Of a stretch of 64,000 nucleotides of DNA, positions 47,870 through 55,721 are shown in pieces. Made by a program: the position numbers and the translations under genes. The notes beneath the pieces are model-generated. The model did no database searches and was not told the DNA's origin. It worked only from the letters and a program-made list of their open reading frames with translations. Source of the stretch: an uncultured Bacteroidia bacterium (GTDB taxonomy: Bacteria; Bacteroidota; Bacteroidia; Bacteroidales; UBA932); assembly GCA_902778855.1 (NCBI GenBank), contig CACYZM010000003.1:62001-126000 (forward strand), given 5' to 3'. Numbering within the stretch: position 1 is the first letter of the stretch; the number at the start of each line of letters is the position of its first letter.

Positions 47870-47897
47870 CAAAGATACATTTTTTTTCGTATCTTTG
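47870..47897. promoter_or_regulatory. Back-to-back -7 boxes between amidase (-) and PIG-L gene (+)
   Basis: TATCTTTG occurs on the minus strand at 47877-47870 and on the plus strand at 47890-47897, 12 bp apart. With the flanking C/G they form an inverted repeat GTATCTTTG/CAAAGATAC. Their upstream regions overlap, so the two promoters should compete. Confidence 0.65.
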
Positions 47898-47922
47898 ACC
47901 CGATAACAGCAAGGAGAACGAT

Positions 47923-48702
47923 ATGGACAGAAGATCTATGCTCAAGGCGGCGGGAAGCGCCGCCGCGCTCACGGTGCTGGGCATCCCGGTGGGAGCCGCC
48001 GCGGCCGAAGTGACACCCGTACCGAAAAAGAAGAACCGCAAGAAGATCCTCGTCATCGGGGCGCATCCGGATGATCCGGAAACCGCCGCCGGAGGCACCA
48101 TCTGCCTGCTCACCGACGCCGGCCACGAAGTCGTCTGCGTCTATCTCACGAGAGGGGAGGCCGGCATTCCCGGCAAGAGCCACGACGAAGCCGCGGCCAT
48201 CCGCGTCCGCGAGGCCGAAGCCGCCTGCAAAGTCACCGGCGCCCGCCCGCTGTTCATGGATCAGATCGACGGCGCCACCGAAGTGACCCTCGACCGCTAT
48301 CGTGAGATGCGCGAACTCATCGAGCGCGAGAAACCCGACCTGGTCATCACGCACTGGCCCATCGACGGGCACCGCGACCACGCCGTCTGCGGCATCCTCG
48401 TCGTGGATGCCTGGCGCCGCCTCGACCGCTGCTTCGAGCTCTACTATTTCGAAGTGATGAGCGGTACCCAGACGCAGATGTTCCATCCCTCCGACTGGGT
48501 CGACATCACCACCACCCGCGACCGCAAGTACAAAGCTTCGTATTGCCAGCTGCTTCTGGGGCGCCGAGCATTTCTTCAAACAGATCGAAGGCGTCGCCTT
48601 CACCGAAGTAGGCTTTGCCAACGGCAACACGCTCAATCCCACCTACAAGGAAGTCTACACCGACACCACCGGTTACGCCGAAACGGTCCACATCCGCTAT
48701 GA
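47923..48702 (+). CDS. PIG-L-type deacetylase with Tat-like signal, C-terminus lost by frameshift
   Basis: The N-terminus 'MDRRSMLKAAGSAAALTVLG' looks like a twin-arginine signal. The PIG-L/LmbE zinc site is intact: 'VIGAHPDDPETAAGG' (HPDD) and 'THWPIDGHRDHAVC'. Similarity continues to 'FHPSDWVDITTTRDRKYKASYC' (about residue 206, base 48545). After this the frame yields Arg/His-rich nonsense to 48702, while another frame carries MsrA. Normal members have ~40-60 more residues here. It would deacetylate an N-acetyl sugar or conjugate if functional. Probably a deletion junction or an assembly indel. Confidence 0.8.
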   Translation: MDRRSMLKAAGSAAALTVLGIPVGAAAAEVTPVPKKKNRKKILVIGAHPDDPETAAGGTICLLTDAGHEVVCVYLTRGEAGIPGKSHDEAAAIRVREAEAACKVTGARPLFMDQIDGATEVTLDRYREMRELIEREKPDLVITHWPIDGHRDHAVCGILVVDAWRRLDRCFELYYFEVMSGTQTQMFHPSDWVDITTTRDRKYKASYCQLLLGRRAFLQTDRRRRLHRSRLCQRQHAQSHLQGSLHRHHRLRRNGPHPL

Positions 48703-49036
48703 CAACGAAAAGGTCGGGCTGAAGTTCCTGCTTCGCATGTTCTTCAAGGCCATCGATCCCACCTCGCTCAACAAGCAGGGCGAAGACGAAGGCACCCGCT
48801 ACCGCACCGGCATCTACTTCGTCGATCCCGCCGACCTCCCGGCCATCCGCACCGTCTTCGACGAAGTCCAGCACACTCTTTCCGCCCCGGTCGTCGTCGA
48901 AGTCGAACTGCTCCGGAATTTCTTCCGGGCCGAAGACTATCATCAGGACTATCTGGACAAGAATCCCGACGGCTATTGCCATCTTTCCCTCGAGCTCTTC
49001 CGCTTCGCCCGCGAAGCCAAACCCACCCTCGACTGA
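48539..49036 (+). pseudogene. msrA: Peptide methionine sulfoxide reductase A without a start codon
   Basis: In frame +1 relative to the PIG-L gene, the MsrA sequence runs from 'RIASCFWGAEHFFKQIEGV' (catalytic Cys at 48551) through 'NPTYKEVYTDTTGYAETV', 'DPTSLNKQGEDEGTRYRTGIY' and 'AEDYHQDYLDKNPDGYC' to the stop at 49036. About 165 residues, near full length. No ATG, GTG or TTG lies between the upstream TGA of this frame (48456-48458) and the Cys, so only the first few residues are missing. Either the two genes were joined by a deletion, or a +1 frameshift would make a PIG-L-MsrA fusion. Confidence 0.82.
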
Positions 49037-49046
49037 GCCGTTCGTC

Positions 49047-49988
49047 ATGAAAGCGATTCGCAGAATCCTGAAGATTGTCGGAATCGTCCTTTGGAGCATC
49101 CTGGCTATCATCGGAATTTTTGCCGTGGTCTGTATTGCCATAGGGCGGCACGAAGCGAACAGGACCGGTGAAAATCAGATTATCAGTATCAACCCGGATG
49201 AGATGGCTATCCTCAGAATGCGGGTTGATCGGCTTCGTTCGGCCGGTCCCTATGCGCAGGATACGGTGGTTCTCCGGATGACCTCTGTCCCGGACCCGGC
49301 CCGTTCGGCGGAGATCCGCGAATACTTCCAGCTGGACACACTCTATGCCGCCGACGCTCCGACTTGGGACAAAGCCCTGGCCGTCGCGCGTTTCGTGGCG
49401 ACCAACATCCCGCACAACAACCAGCGTGTCCAGCCGGAGAAGCGCAACGCCATCGCCCTGTGGGAATACACGAAGAACGTTGAGTCGGCTTTCAACTGCC
49501 GGCTGCATAGCATTATGCTCTATGAACTGCTGAGTTCCATCGGGCTGGAAGCCCGCTTCATCACCTGCCTGCCGATGGACAGCAACGACACGGACTGCCA
49601 CGTGGTCAACCACGTCTGGCTGCCCGAACTGGATAAATGGGCGATGCTCGACTCCGATATGGGCGGCAATTATGCAACGGGCGAAGACGGCACGCCGCTC
49701 TCGCTGCCTGAAATCCGCGAATACTACATCCAGAAAAACCCCATCTGGTACCATCCGGCTTTCTGCCCCGACGGGGACCGAAACCCCGAGGCCTTCCACT
49801 ATTCCTATATGGCCAAGAACGTCTATTGGTTCAGCTGCTGGGAAACACTGCACTATGACCAGGAAACGACAGGCGGCCCGGACCGCGGCCGCTACGTCCA
49901 TCTGGTCCCGATCGGCTTTGCCCCCTTCGGCGCCTCCTCCGGCGATATCATCACCTCCGACGCCTCCCAGTTCTGGGCCGCCCCGTAG
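49047..49988 (+). CDS. Transglutaminase-like thiol hydrolase, membrane-anchored
   Basis: 313 residues. One N-terminal hydrophobic helix ('IVGIVLWSILAIIGIFAVVCIAIG') anchors it. The triad of the transglutaminase-like fold is present: Cys in 'SAFNCRLHSIMLYELLSSIG', His in 'DCHVVNHVWLPEL' and Asp in 'WAMLDSDMGGNY'. The family includes peptidases and uncharacterised enzymes. It starts 10 bp after the msrA stop in the same direction. Its 3' end borders a 1.07-kb repeat region. Confidence 0.8.
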   Translation: MKAIRRILKIVGIVLWSILAIIGIFAVVCIAIGRHEANRTGENQIISINPDEMAILRMRVDRLRSAGPYAQDTVVLRMTSVPDPARSAEIREYFQLDTLYAADAPTWDKALAVARFVATNIPHNNQRVQPEKRNAIALWEYTKNVESAFNCRLHSIMLYELLSSIGLEARFITCLPMDSNDTDCHVVNHVWLPELDKWAMLDSDMGGNYATGEDGTPLSLPEIREYYIQKNPIWYHPAFCPDGDRNPEAFHYSYMAKNVYWFSCWETLHYDQETTGGPDRGRYVHLVPIGFAPFGASSGDIITSDASQFWAAP

Positions 49989-50003
49989 GGTGGCAGATAA
50001 CAC

Positions 50004-50262
50004 GGGCAGGCGCAGGCGGAGAAGGAACAATTCTGGAGCGAATTGGCGAAAAAGGGACGTGGGTGGGCCTGTGCAGGGAGCGGTGGCCGTAGAAGAAAGG
50101 GCCGCAGGAGCCCTTTTTAGGCCATGACGGCGCTTTGTCTGACGAACGTTCCGGGCCCTTGCGGCCCGGATAAGGAGGAGTTCGCCGTCAAGCGACCGAT
50201 GCCGCTCCCTTTTTCGCCAGCCTGAGCGGAACGAATTGTTCCTTCTCCGCCGGAGCCTGCCC
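50004..50262. repeat. Large foldback element with multi-branched interior
   Basis: Outer arms 50004-50033 and 50233-50262 pair over 30 bp with two mismatches. After an internal loop, GGCGAAAAAGGGA (50045-50057) pairs with 50206-50218. Inside are TGGCC/GGCCA enclosing AAAGGGC-n7-GCCCTTT (50096-50116, followed by TT, terminator-like), then TGACGGCG/CGCCGTCA enclosing CCGGGCC-CTTGC-GGCCCGG. Near the 5' side the motif GTGGGTGGGCC resembles GTGGGAGGGGCC of the smaller foldback elements. It lies 15 bp after the transglutaminase gene. No protein is supported here. Confidence 0.78.
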
Positions 50263-50265
50263 AAT

Positions 50266-50741
50266 GGTGTGCAGACAGCGACCTTTTGCTCACCGATGCC
50301 GGTCGCGAGCTCCTTCTGTGTGCAAAACAAGCCTTTCTGCTCACGGCAATAGGCGGAAAACCCCTTCGGTTTGCAATTAGGGCTATCTGCTCACCAAGGC
50401 AGGGTGCGATGGCCTTCTGTGTGCAAAACAAGCCTTTCTGCTCACGGCAATAGGCGGAAAACCCCTTCGGTGTGCAATCAGGGGCTATCTGCTCACCACG
50501 GCAGACTGCGATGGCCTTCGGTGTGCAAAACAAGCCTTTCTGCTCACGGCAATAGGCGGAAGATCCCTTCGGTGTGCAATTAGGGGCTATTTGCTCACCA
50601 AGGCAGGCTGCGATGGCCTTCGGTGTGCAAAACAAGCCTTTCTGCTCACGGCAATAGGCGGAAGATCCCTTCGGTGTGTAATTAGGGGCTATCTGCTCAC
50701 CGAGTCCGGGCTGGGAGGGCCTTCGGTGTGCAAAACGGTGT
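50266..50741. repeat. Tandem array, 102-bp unit made of two related ~51-bp halves
   Basis: The marker GGCAATAGGCGGA recurs at 50345, 50446, 50548 and 50650 (spacing 101, 102, 102). Each unit has two halves, both built as CCTTCGGTGTGCAA, ~11 variable bases, CTGCTCAC and a ~20-base tail; the tails of the two halves differ but are kept between units. Degenerate half units lie at both ends. It begins 4 bp after the foldback element at 50004-50262. Any protein read through it is a repeat artefact. Function unknown. Confidence 0.9.
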
Positions 50742-50747
50742 TTTTCC

Positions 50748-50791
50748 GGACGTTCGGTCCATAAGATGGATGAACGATGGACTGAGCGTCC
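50748..50791. repeat. Two-step hairpin
   Basis: GGACG (50748-50752) pairs with CGTCC (50787-50791) and, inside, GTCCAT (50757-50762) pairs with ATGGAC (50777-50782). It lies between the 102-bp array and the 21-bp repeats in a gene-free region. Confidence 0.5.
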
Positions 50792-50795
50792 AGCG

Positions 50796-50858
50796 GAATG
50801 GCGCAGGCTGGCAATAGAATGGCGCAGGCTGGCAATAGAATAGCGCAGGCTGGCAAAA
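50796..50858. repeat. Three tandem copies of a 21-bp repeat
   Basis: Units begin at 50796, 50817 and 50838. The first two are identical (GAATGGCGCAGGCTGGCAAT plus A), and the third has three changes. A partial copy, CGGCTGGCAATC, appears near 51006. Non-coding. Confidence 0.9.
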
Positions 50859-50963
50859 TCTTGGGGACTGGGGAAGAACCCGGGCGAGGGGGCATTGATA
50901 TTTTGCAGCCTGACGCTGATACTTATGCTGCAACGGACGCGCCAGTAAATCAGGCGGTTATGA

Positions 50964-50998
50964 AAGTTGATCCCCCTCAAAACGAGGGGGATCAACTT
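50964..50998. terminator. Perfect hairpin near the end of the large GH2 gene
   Basis: A 14-bp perfect stem, AAGTTGATCCCCCT (50964-50977) with 50985-50998, loop CAAAACG. It is placed 58 bp beyond the stop of the minus-strand GH2 gene (51056) and may end its transcript. No T run follows, so this is tentative. Confidence 0.45.
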
Positions 50999-51055
50999 CT
51001 GTAATCGGCTGGCAATCAAATGCGTACATTGCAGCGGAAAAGCGGGGGCGGCGGG

Positions 51056-54000
51056 TTATTCGACGACCTGGAGGTGCATTTCTTCGCGGACGGTCTGGGG
51101 GTCGAGGTTGAAGCCGTCGACGGTGAGCCGGTAGGCGTAGGAGCCGTTCGGGATGCTGAGGGTGAGGGTACGTTCTTCGCCGGGCATCAGGTGGATGTAG
51201 TTATCGGACCAGTAGGCGGGGAGGATGCGGTCGCCTTCGTTGTCGCGGGCGGTGAGGTGCAGCATCAGCGCGGGTGTATCGCCGGTGTTTTTGAGGTGGG
51301 CGACATAGCAGTCCAGATCGATGTTCCAGCTGAATGTGGCGTGGACGGTGGCCTGGGGCAGGACGTTGAGCGCCTGCAGGTTGTCCTCTTCTTTCGGGAG
51401 TACGTAGTCGTTGTGCGAGAGCAGCGTTTCACCGTCGTACAGTTCCAGGCGCAGGAAGCGGACATCGGTCTTGGCGGCCGCCAGATCCGGCGTGAAGCAG
51501 GTCAGCGTCGTGTCGTCGGACACGTTGAGCGTCTTTTCCTCCTGCGAGATCACCGCGCCGTCCAGGTTGCGTACTTCGCACACGGCCCGCAGGCCGGTGC
51601 GGTTGCCGGCGTAGTAGTTCACGACCTCGACCTTTTCGGACAGGGGATTCCATTGGATGTGGATGGGTTCGCAGGCCTTGCGGCAGGCATAGTACGATGC
51701 CGTGGCATCCCAGAACCAGTCGTAGGTGCAGAAGGCCATCGACGGCCAGGCGGAATGGCTCATCCAGAGCAGCAGGCCGCGGCGTTCGCGGCTGCGGCTC
51801 TCGAACAGCGCCCGGTAGGCATCGTAGTTGACCCACTGCGCCCGGGCGGCGAAGGTCTCGCCGTCGGGCGAGGTCCCGAAGTAGGAATTGACGGCGTCGA
51901 CAAACGTCTGCCCCCGCTGGGCACTCTCCAGAGCGAAATCGTGGATGCCCCACATCCGCGACGGCGGCCAGGCTTCCGAAGGCCGCATCATCCGTACGAG
52001 ACTCTCCCAGTTGGGGAAGTTCGGCATGCCGCGCTCGCTGTGGAACTGCGCCGATTCCTTAAGATACCAGGGATGCTGGTATAGTTGGAAATACTGCTTC
52101 GAAGGCAGCCGGAAGTAGGGGCCGCGGCCGGAGACGACGTCGTCGGCCGAGGAGGAGATGTAGATGCTCTGCGGATCTTCGCGGGCCACGAGGGCGCGCA
52201 GCGCCTGGTCGAGCGTGGCCGGCGGATAGCCTTCGTTGCGGCCGCACCAGAGCAGGACGCTAGGATGTTTCCGCACACGGAAGAGCATATTCTCCGCATT
52301 CTCCATAAAGAGTTTTTCGTCATCGGGATCCGGCCCGTCGGCCGGGTTGGCCAGCCAGAAGTCCTGCCAGACGAGGATGCCGTTGCGGTCGGCGGCCTCG
52401 TAGAATTCTTCGTCGCCGACCATGCCCACCCAGTTGCGGACGAGGTTAAAGTTCTCGTGGCGATGGAGCTCCATCGCAGTCTCATAGTCAGCGGAATGGA
52501 ATCGGAGATTGCTCTCGCTGAATCCCCAGTTTCCGCCGCGGCCCACGAGGCGGCGGCCGTTGATCCAGATACGGAGATTACCTCCAGCGGTGCTGTAGGT
52601 AAACTGCCGGACGCCCGACTGGAACGATACGCTGTGGCTGTCGCCGACACGCATCTTCACTTCATAGAGATTGGGGGCTCCGTAGCCGTTCGGCCACCAG
52701 AGTTTGGGATTTTTCAGCAGTACTTGAGTGACAACAGGGAGCCGTCCGCCGGCCGGCACCGTGACAGGCACGCTGAACGGAACATCGCCATAGTTGCCTT
52801 CCCACACAGTCTCGACCGCATGGTCTGCATCGTTGGCAAGCAACGCCTGCAGCGTGACCATAACCTGCGTCGTGTCGAATTTCGGAGGCAGGGTTTCCAG
52901 CGCTGAGAACCGCGTCGTGGCCGTCGGATTGAGGATGCGGACCGGGCCGGTGCGCTCCATCCACACGTCGTTCCAGATGCCCATGTTGCGGCCGCGGATG
53001 GTGGGGATCCAGTCCCAGCCGATCGAGGCGTGGAACGTGGGATTGTCGGCGCCCAGGATGCCGCCGTTCGTGGCGCAGCGCTCCTGGGTATTCTCCTTGG
53101 TCATTCCCGGGTGGGCCGGGGGATAGACCGTCACTTCCAGGACGTTCTCGGCGGCGAGCAGCGGCGTGACGTCGAACGACGCGTCGGTGTAAGCACCTTC
53201 GATGCGTCCGACCGGCTTGTCGTTGAGCACGACGTCGGCCTTCCAGTTGATACCGTCGAAATTGAGCCGGATCCGTTCGTCGGCCGTCCCGCTGCGCCAA
53301 TCGGCCGGCAGTGCGAAACGGAGGCGGTAGCGGAAGGGTGCGTTGAAATAGGAGTCGCTGATATACAGTTGGTTGTCGCTGAAATTCGGATCGGGTAGCA
53401 TCTTGTTGTCGAGGTAGCTCGCAAGCACCGTTCCCGGCACCGTGGCGGGAATCCAGGCCGACGGGTCGTCGGCCTGCGGGAGCCGCGCCAGCTGCCAGCC
53501 GCGTTCGAGGGCGACGCGCGGGCCATCGGCGACCGGCTGCGCCGGCGCCTCAGCCGCGGCCGCCGCCTCACCGCGCCCCATCACTTCCATTTCCGTCAGG
53601 ACATAGGGTTCTCCATCTACCGAGGCGTCGAGCAGCAGCCGCACCCAGCGGCCGCGACCTTTCACTTTGAAAGTGTCGCAGCGCACCGCTTCGCTGCCGC
53701 CGATCTTCGCCACATCGCGCCACGTCGTGGAATCGTCGCTTACCTGCAGCACTCCGGCGGCCGGGGCGTTCAGCCAGTTGAGCCGAACTTCGCGGAAGCG
53801 GGTGCCGTCTTTCCCCAGGTCGACCGAGATCCACTCCCGGCCGCCGGTGGCACTCACCCAGGCGCTGTGGAAATGGTCGAGCGTCAGCATCGGCAGCAAA
53901 ACGCCGTCGCGGTAGAAGCGCCATTCCTGCCACTCGAAGGCCGTGGCGTCGGGCATTTCAATTTGAAAGCGCCAGCCCGCGGGAGCGACGCGTTCGGGCG

Positions 54001-54499
54001 CATCCCAGGCGAAGGTAAGCCTGCCGCCCGGATAGGTTCCTTCAAAACTTTTGACGGGCGTCCAGTTGCCGTCGGCGTCGCACTGGGCAAGTTCCGCTTT
54101 GTACGGGGCTTTGCCCGGGCCTTTCGGCAACATCGCGGCAAGCGTCATCGAGATCTGGTCGACGGGTTCGGTGAAGCCGATCGTGCGGAGCGACAGCTCG
54201 GCCGTGGGGCCGTCGACGGTGACGGCCGTCCACTGGCGCGGCTCGAGCGGCAGGTTCTGCTCCCGTTTGGAGAGGGGAACGCCGCCGTTGCCGCAGACTT
54301 CCACGCGGCAGGGCAGCTGCGTTTCGACGATGCCGTCGACGGCCAGTTGGGCCGTGGCGTTGTAGTCGATGGAACTGGAATGATAAGCGGGTTTTCGGAG
54401 GGAAAGATTGTTCATAGGGCCTTGGGCTGAGCAGGCAGTCAGGGCGGTAATCGACACCAGCAGGCCGACGTACCGCAGGAAGTTGCGGGGTGCTTTCAT
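51056..54499 (-). CDS. Large GH2 exo-glycosidase lipoprotein with N-terminal discoidin-like modules
   Basis: 1147 residues with lipobox Cys23 (ALTAC). Residues ~25-310 contain two F5/8-type (discoidin/CBM32-like) stretches: 'LRKPAYHSSSIDYNATAQLAVDG' and 'GREWISVDLGKDGTRFREVRL...VSDDSTTWRDVA'. Then the GH2 sugar-binding domain, Ig-like domain and TIM barrel follow, with acid/base Glu in 'LLWCGRNEGYPP' and nucleophile Glu in 'FHSERGMPNFPNW'. The C-terminus adds further Ig-like domains. The 'GRNEGYPP' form resembles exo-beta-D-glucosaminidase/mannosidase-type GH2 enzymes; substrate unknown. It is not linked to the mannan operon. Confidence 0.87.
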   Translation of the reverse strand: MKAPRNFLRYVGLLVSITALTACSAQGPMNNLSLRKPAYHSSSIDYNATAQLAVDGIVETQLPCRVEVCGNGGVPLSKREQNLPLEPRQWTAVTVDGPTAELSLRTIGFTEPVDQISMTLAAMLPKGPGKAPYKAELAQCDADGNWTPVKSFEGTYPGGRLTFAWDAPERVAPAGWRFQIEMPDATAFEWQEWRFYRDGVLLPMLTLDHFHSAWVSATGGREWISVDLGKDGTRFREVRLNWLNAPAAGVLQVSDDSTTWRDVAKIGGSEAVRCDTFKVKGRGRWVRLLLDASVDGEPYVLTEMEVMGRGEAAAAAEAPAQPVADGPRVALERGWQLARLPQADDPSAWIPATVPGTVLASYLDNKMLPDPNFSDNQLYISDSYFNAPFRYRLRFALPADWRSGTADERIRLNFDGINWKADVVLNDKPVGRIEGAYTDASFDVTPLLAAENVLEVTVYPPAHPGMTKENTQERCATNGGILGADNPTFHASIGWDWIPTIRGRNMGIWNDVWMERTGPVRILNPTATTRFSALETLPPKFDTTQVMVTLQALLANDADHAVETVWEGNYGDVPFSVPVTVPAGGRLPVVTQVLLKNPKLWWPNGYGAPNLYEVKMRVGDSHSVSFQSGVRQFTYSTAGGNLRIWINGRRLVGRGGNWGFSESNLRFHSADYETAMELHRHENFNLVRNWVGMVGDEEFYEAADRNGILVWQDFWLANPADGPDPDDEKLFMENAENMLFRVRKHPSVLLWCGRNEGYPPATLDQALRALVAREDPQSIYISSSADDVVSGRGPYFRLPSKQYFQLYQHPWYLKESAQFHSERGMPNFPNWESLVRMMRPSEAWPPSRMWGIHDFALESAQRGQTFVDAVNSYFGTSPDGETFAARAQWVNYDAYRALFESRSRERRGLLLWMSHSAWPSMAFCTYDWFWDATASYYACRKACEPIHIQWNPLSEKVEVVNYYAGNRTGLRAVCEVRNLDGAVISQEEKTLNVSDDTTLTCFTPDLAAAKTDVRFLRLELYDGETLLSHNDYVLPKEEDNLQALNVLPQATVHATFSWNIDLDCYVAHLKNTGDTPALMLHLTARDNEGDRILPAYWSDNYIHLMPGEERTLTLSIPNGSYAYRLTVDGFNLDPQTVREEMHLQVVE

Positions 54500-54507
54500 A
54501 TTGGAAG

Positions 54508-54536
54508 CGAAGTTAGCAAAAAAAACGCTACCTTTG
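54508..54536. promoter_or_regulatory. Divergent -7 boxes between GH2 (-) and Ntn hydrolase (+)
   Basis: TAACTTCG on the minus strand (54515-54508) and TACCTTTG on the plus strand (54529-54536). The minus box lies only 9 bp from the GH2 ATG, so that transcript would have almost no leader. The plus box supports a start at 54549 or 54573 for the next gene. Confidence 0.45.
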
Positions 54537-54572
54537 AGAGTTCATGAAATGAATAGGCAAGAAAAAATCGAT

Positions 54573-55709
54573 ATGAAAAAACTCCTGAAAATCCTGCTGA
54601 TCATCCTGCTTCTCCTGATTCTGGGCGTCACGCTCGTCTGGCAGGGTGAAATCCGTACGCTGGCCACGGTCAAGCAGGTGGGCGACAATCCCTACCTCTA
54701 CACCATGACCTACCAGGCCAAATACGATCTCGACGACATCATCGAGAAAGACGTCGACACCAACGCCGAACTGCTGCAGTACGTGATCTCCCGGGTGGGG
54801 AAGGGCCTGCCCCTGAAGATCAGCAGCTCGCAGGTGGCCGACGAAAACGGCGAACTCAAGACCTTCAGCTGCACCAGCTTCCAGGCGGCCCAGGCCGACG
54901 GGGACGGCTACTGGTACGGCCGCAACTACGACTACTACAAGAACCCCACGATGGTCACCATCTCGCATCCCGCCGATGGCTACGCCTCCATCGGCGTGAG
55001 CGACATGTCGCACATCGGCTACGGCCTCGACAAGCTTCCTGCCAAGTTCCTGAGCCGCGTCAACTGCCTGGCGGCCATCTACGCCCCGGTCGACGGCATC
55101 AATGAGAAGGGCCTCTGCACCTCCGTCATGGCGCTGCCGCACCAGGCCTCCCAACAGGATACGCCCCGGCACGACGTGGGCACCACGATGATCATGCGTC
55201 TGTGGCTTGACCGTTGCGCCACCGTGGAGGAAGCCCTGGCCCTCCTGGAGACGGTGGACGTCCGCCACGACGCCGCCGTCGGCTCCGGTTACCACTATAT
55301 GGTGGCCGACGCCACGGGCGACTGCGCCGTCATCGAATTCGACAAGGACGACGACTGGAAGACCATCGTCCTGCGCAAGCAGCGCGACACCACCTGCATG
55401 CTCGTGACCAACCACCTGCTCAATCCGAAGCACTATACCACCGAGCCCGACATCGCCGTCGGCAATCCCCACAGCCGCAGCTGGTGGCGCTACGAAGTTG
55501 CCGGCGACTATCTCCGCGCCCACGGCGGCGTCCTGACGATGGAACAGGCGCAGGAGTGCCTCTCGATGGTCCACTGGGTCGATCTCCCCATTCCGGGCGG
55601 CCAGGTCGAAGACACGCAGTACAGCAACGTCTACGACCAGCAGAACCTCACCCTCTCGCTCCGCAACTGGAACGACTACGGGACCACCCATACCTTCAAC
55701 CTGAAATAA
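54573..55709 (+). CDS. Ntn-hydrolase of the C45/choloylglycine hydrolase group
   Basis: 378 residues from the ATG at 54573; an ATG at 54549 would add eight residues. One hydrophobic helix at the N-terminus anchors or exports it. 'TFSCTSFQAAQADGDGYWYGRNYDYY' holds the probable N-terminal nucleophile Cys after processing. 'INEKGLCTSVM' and 'GSGYHYMVADATGDCAVIEF' are typical of linear amide C-N hydrolases (bile-salt hydrolase, acyl-CoA:6-APA acyltransferase). Substrate unknown. It heads a run with an M13 peptidase and a thioredoxin-like protein. Confidence 0.83.
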   Translation: MKKLLKILLIILLLLILGVTLVWQGEIRTLATVKQVGDNPYLYTMTYQAKYDLDDIIEKDVDTNAELLQYVISRVGKGLPLKISSSQVADENGELKTFSCTSFQAAQADGDGYWYGRNYDYYKNPTMVTISHPADGYASIGVSDMSHIGYGLDKLPAKFLSRVNCLAAIYAPVDGINEKGLCTSVMALPHQASQQDTPRHDVGTTMIMRLWLDRCATVEEALALLETVDVRHDAAVGSGYHYMVADATGDCAVIEFDKDDDWKTIVLRKQRDTTCMLVTNHLLNPKHYTTEPDIAVGNPHSRSWWRYEVAGDYLRAHGGVLTMEQAQECLSMVHWVDLPIPGGQVEDTQYSNVYDQQNLTLSLRNWNDYGTTHTFNLK

Positions 55710-55721
55710 TCCCTAAACCAT

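Noticed and set aside
50266..50741. Possible CRISPR array
   Set aside because: The supposed spacers repeat from unit to unit and the period is 102 bp with two halves; there are no unique spacers and no cas genes.
50117..51019. Minus-strand open frame of 300 codons with a 34-residue repeat
   Set aside because: It is only the 102-bp DNA repeat (a multiple of three) read as protein; no start signal, and it runs into the foldback element.
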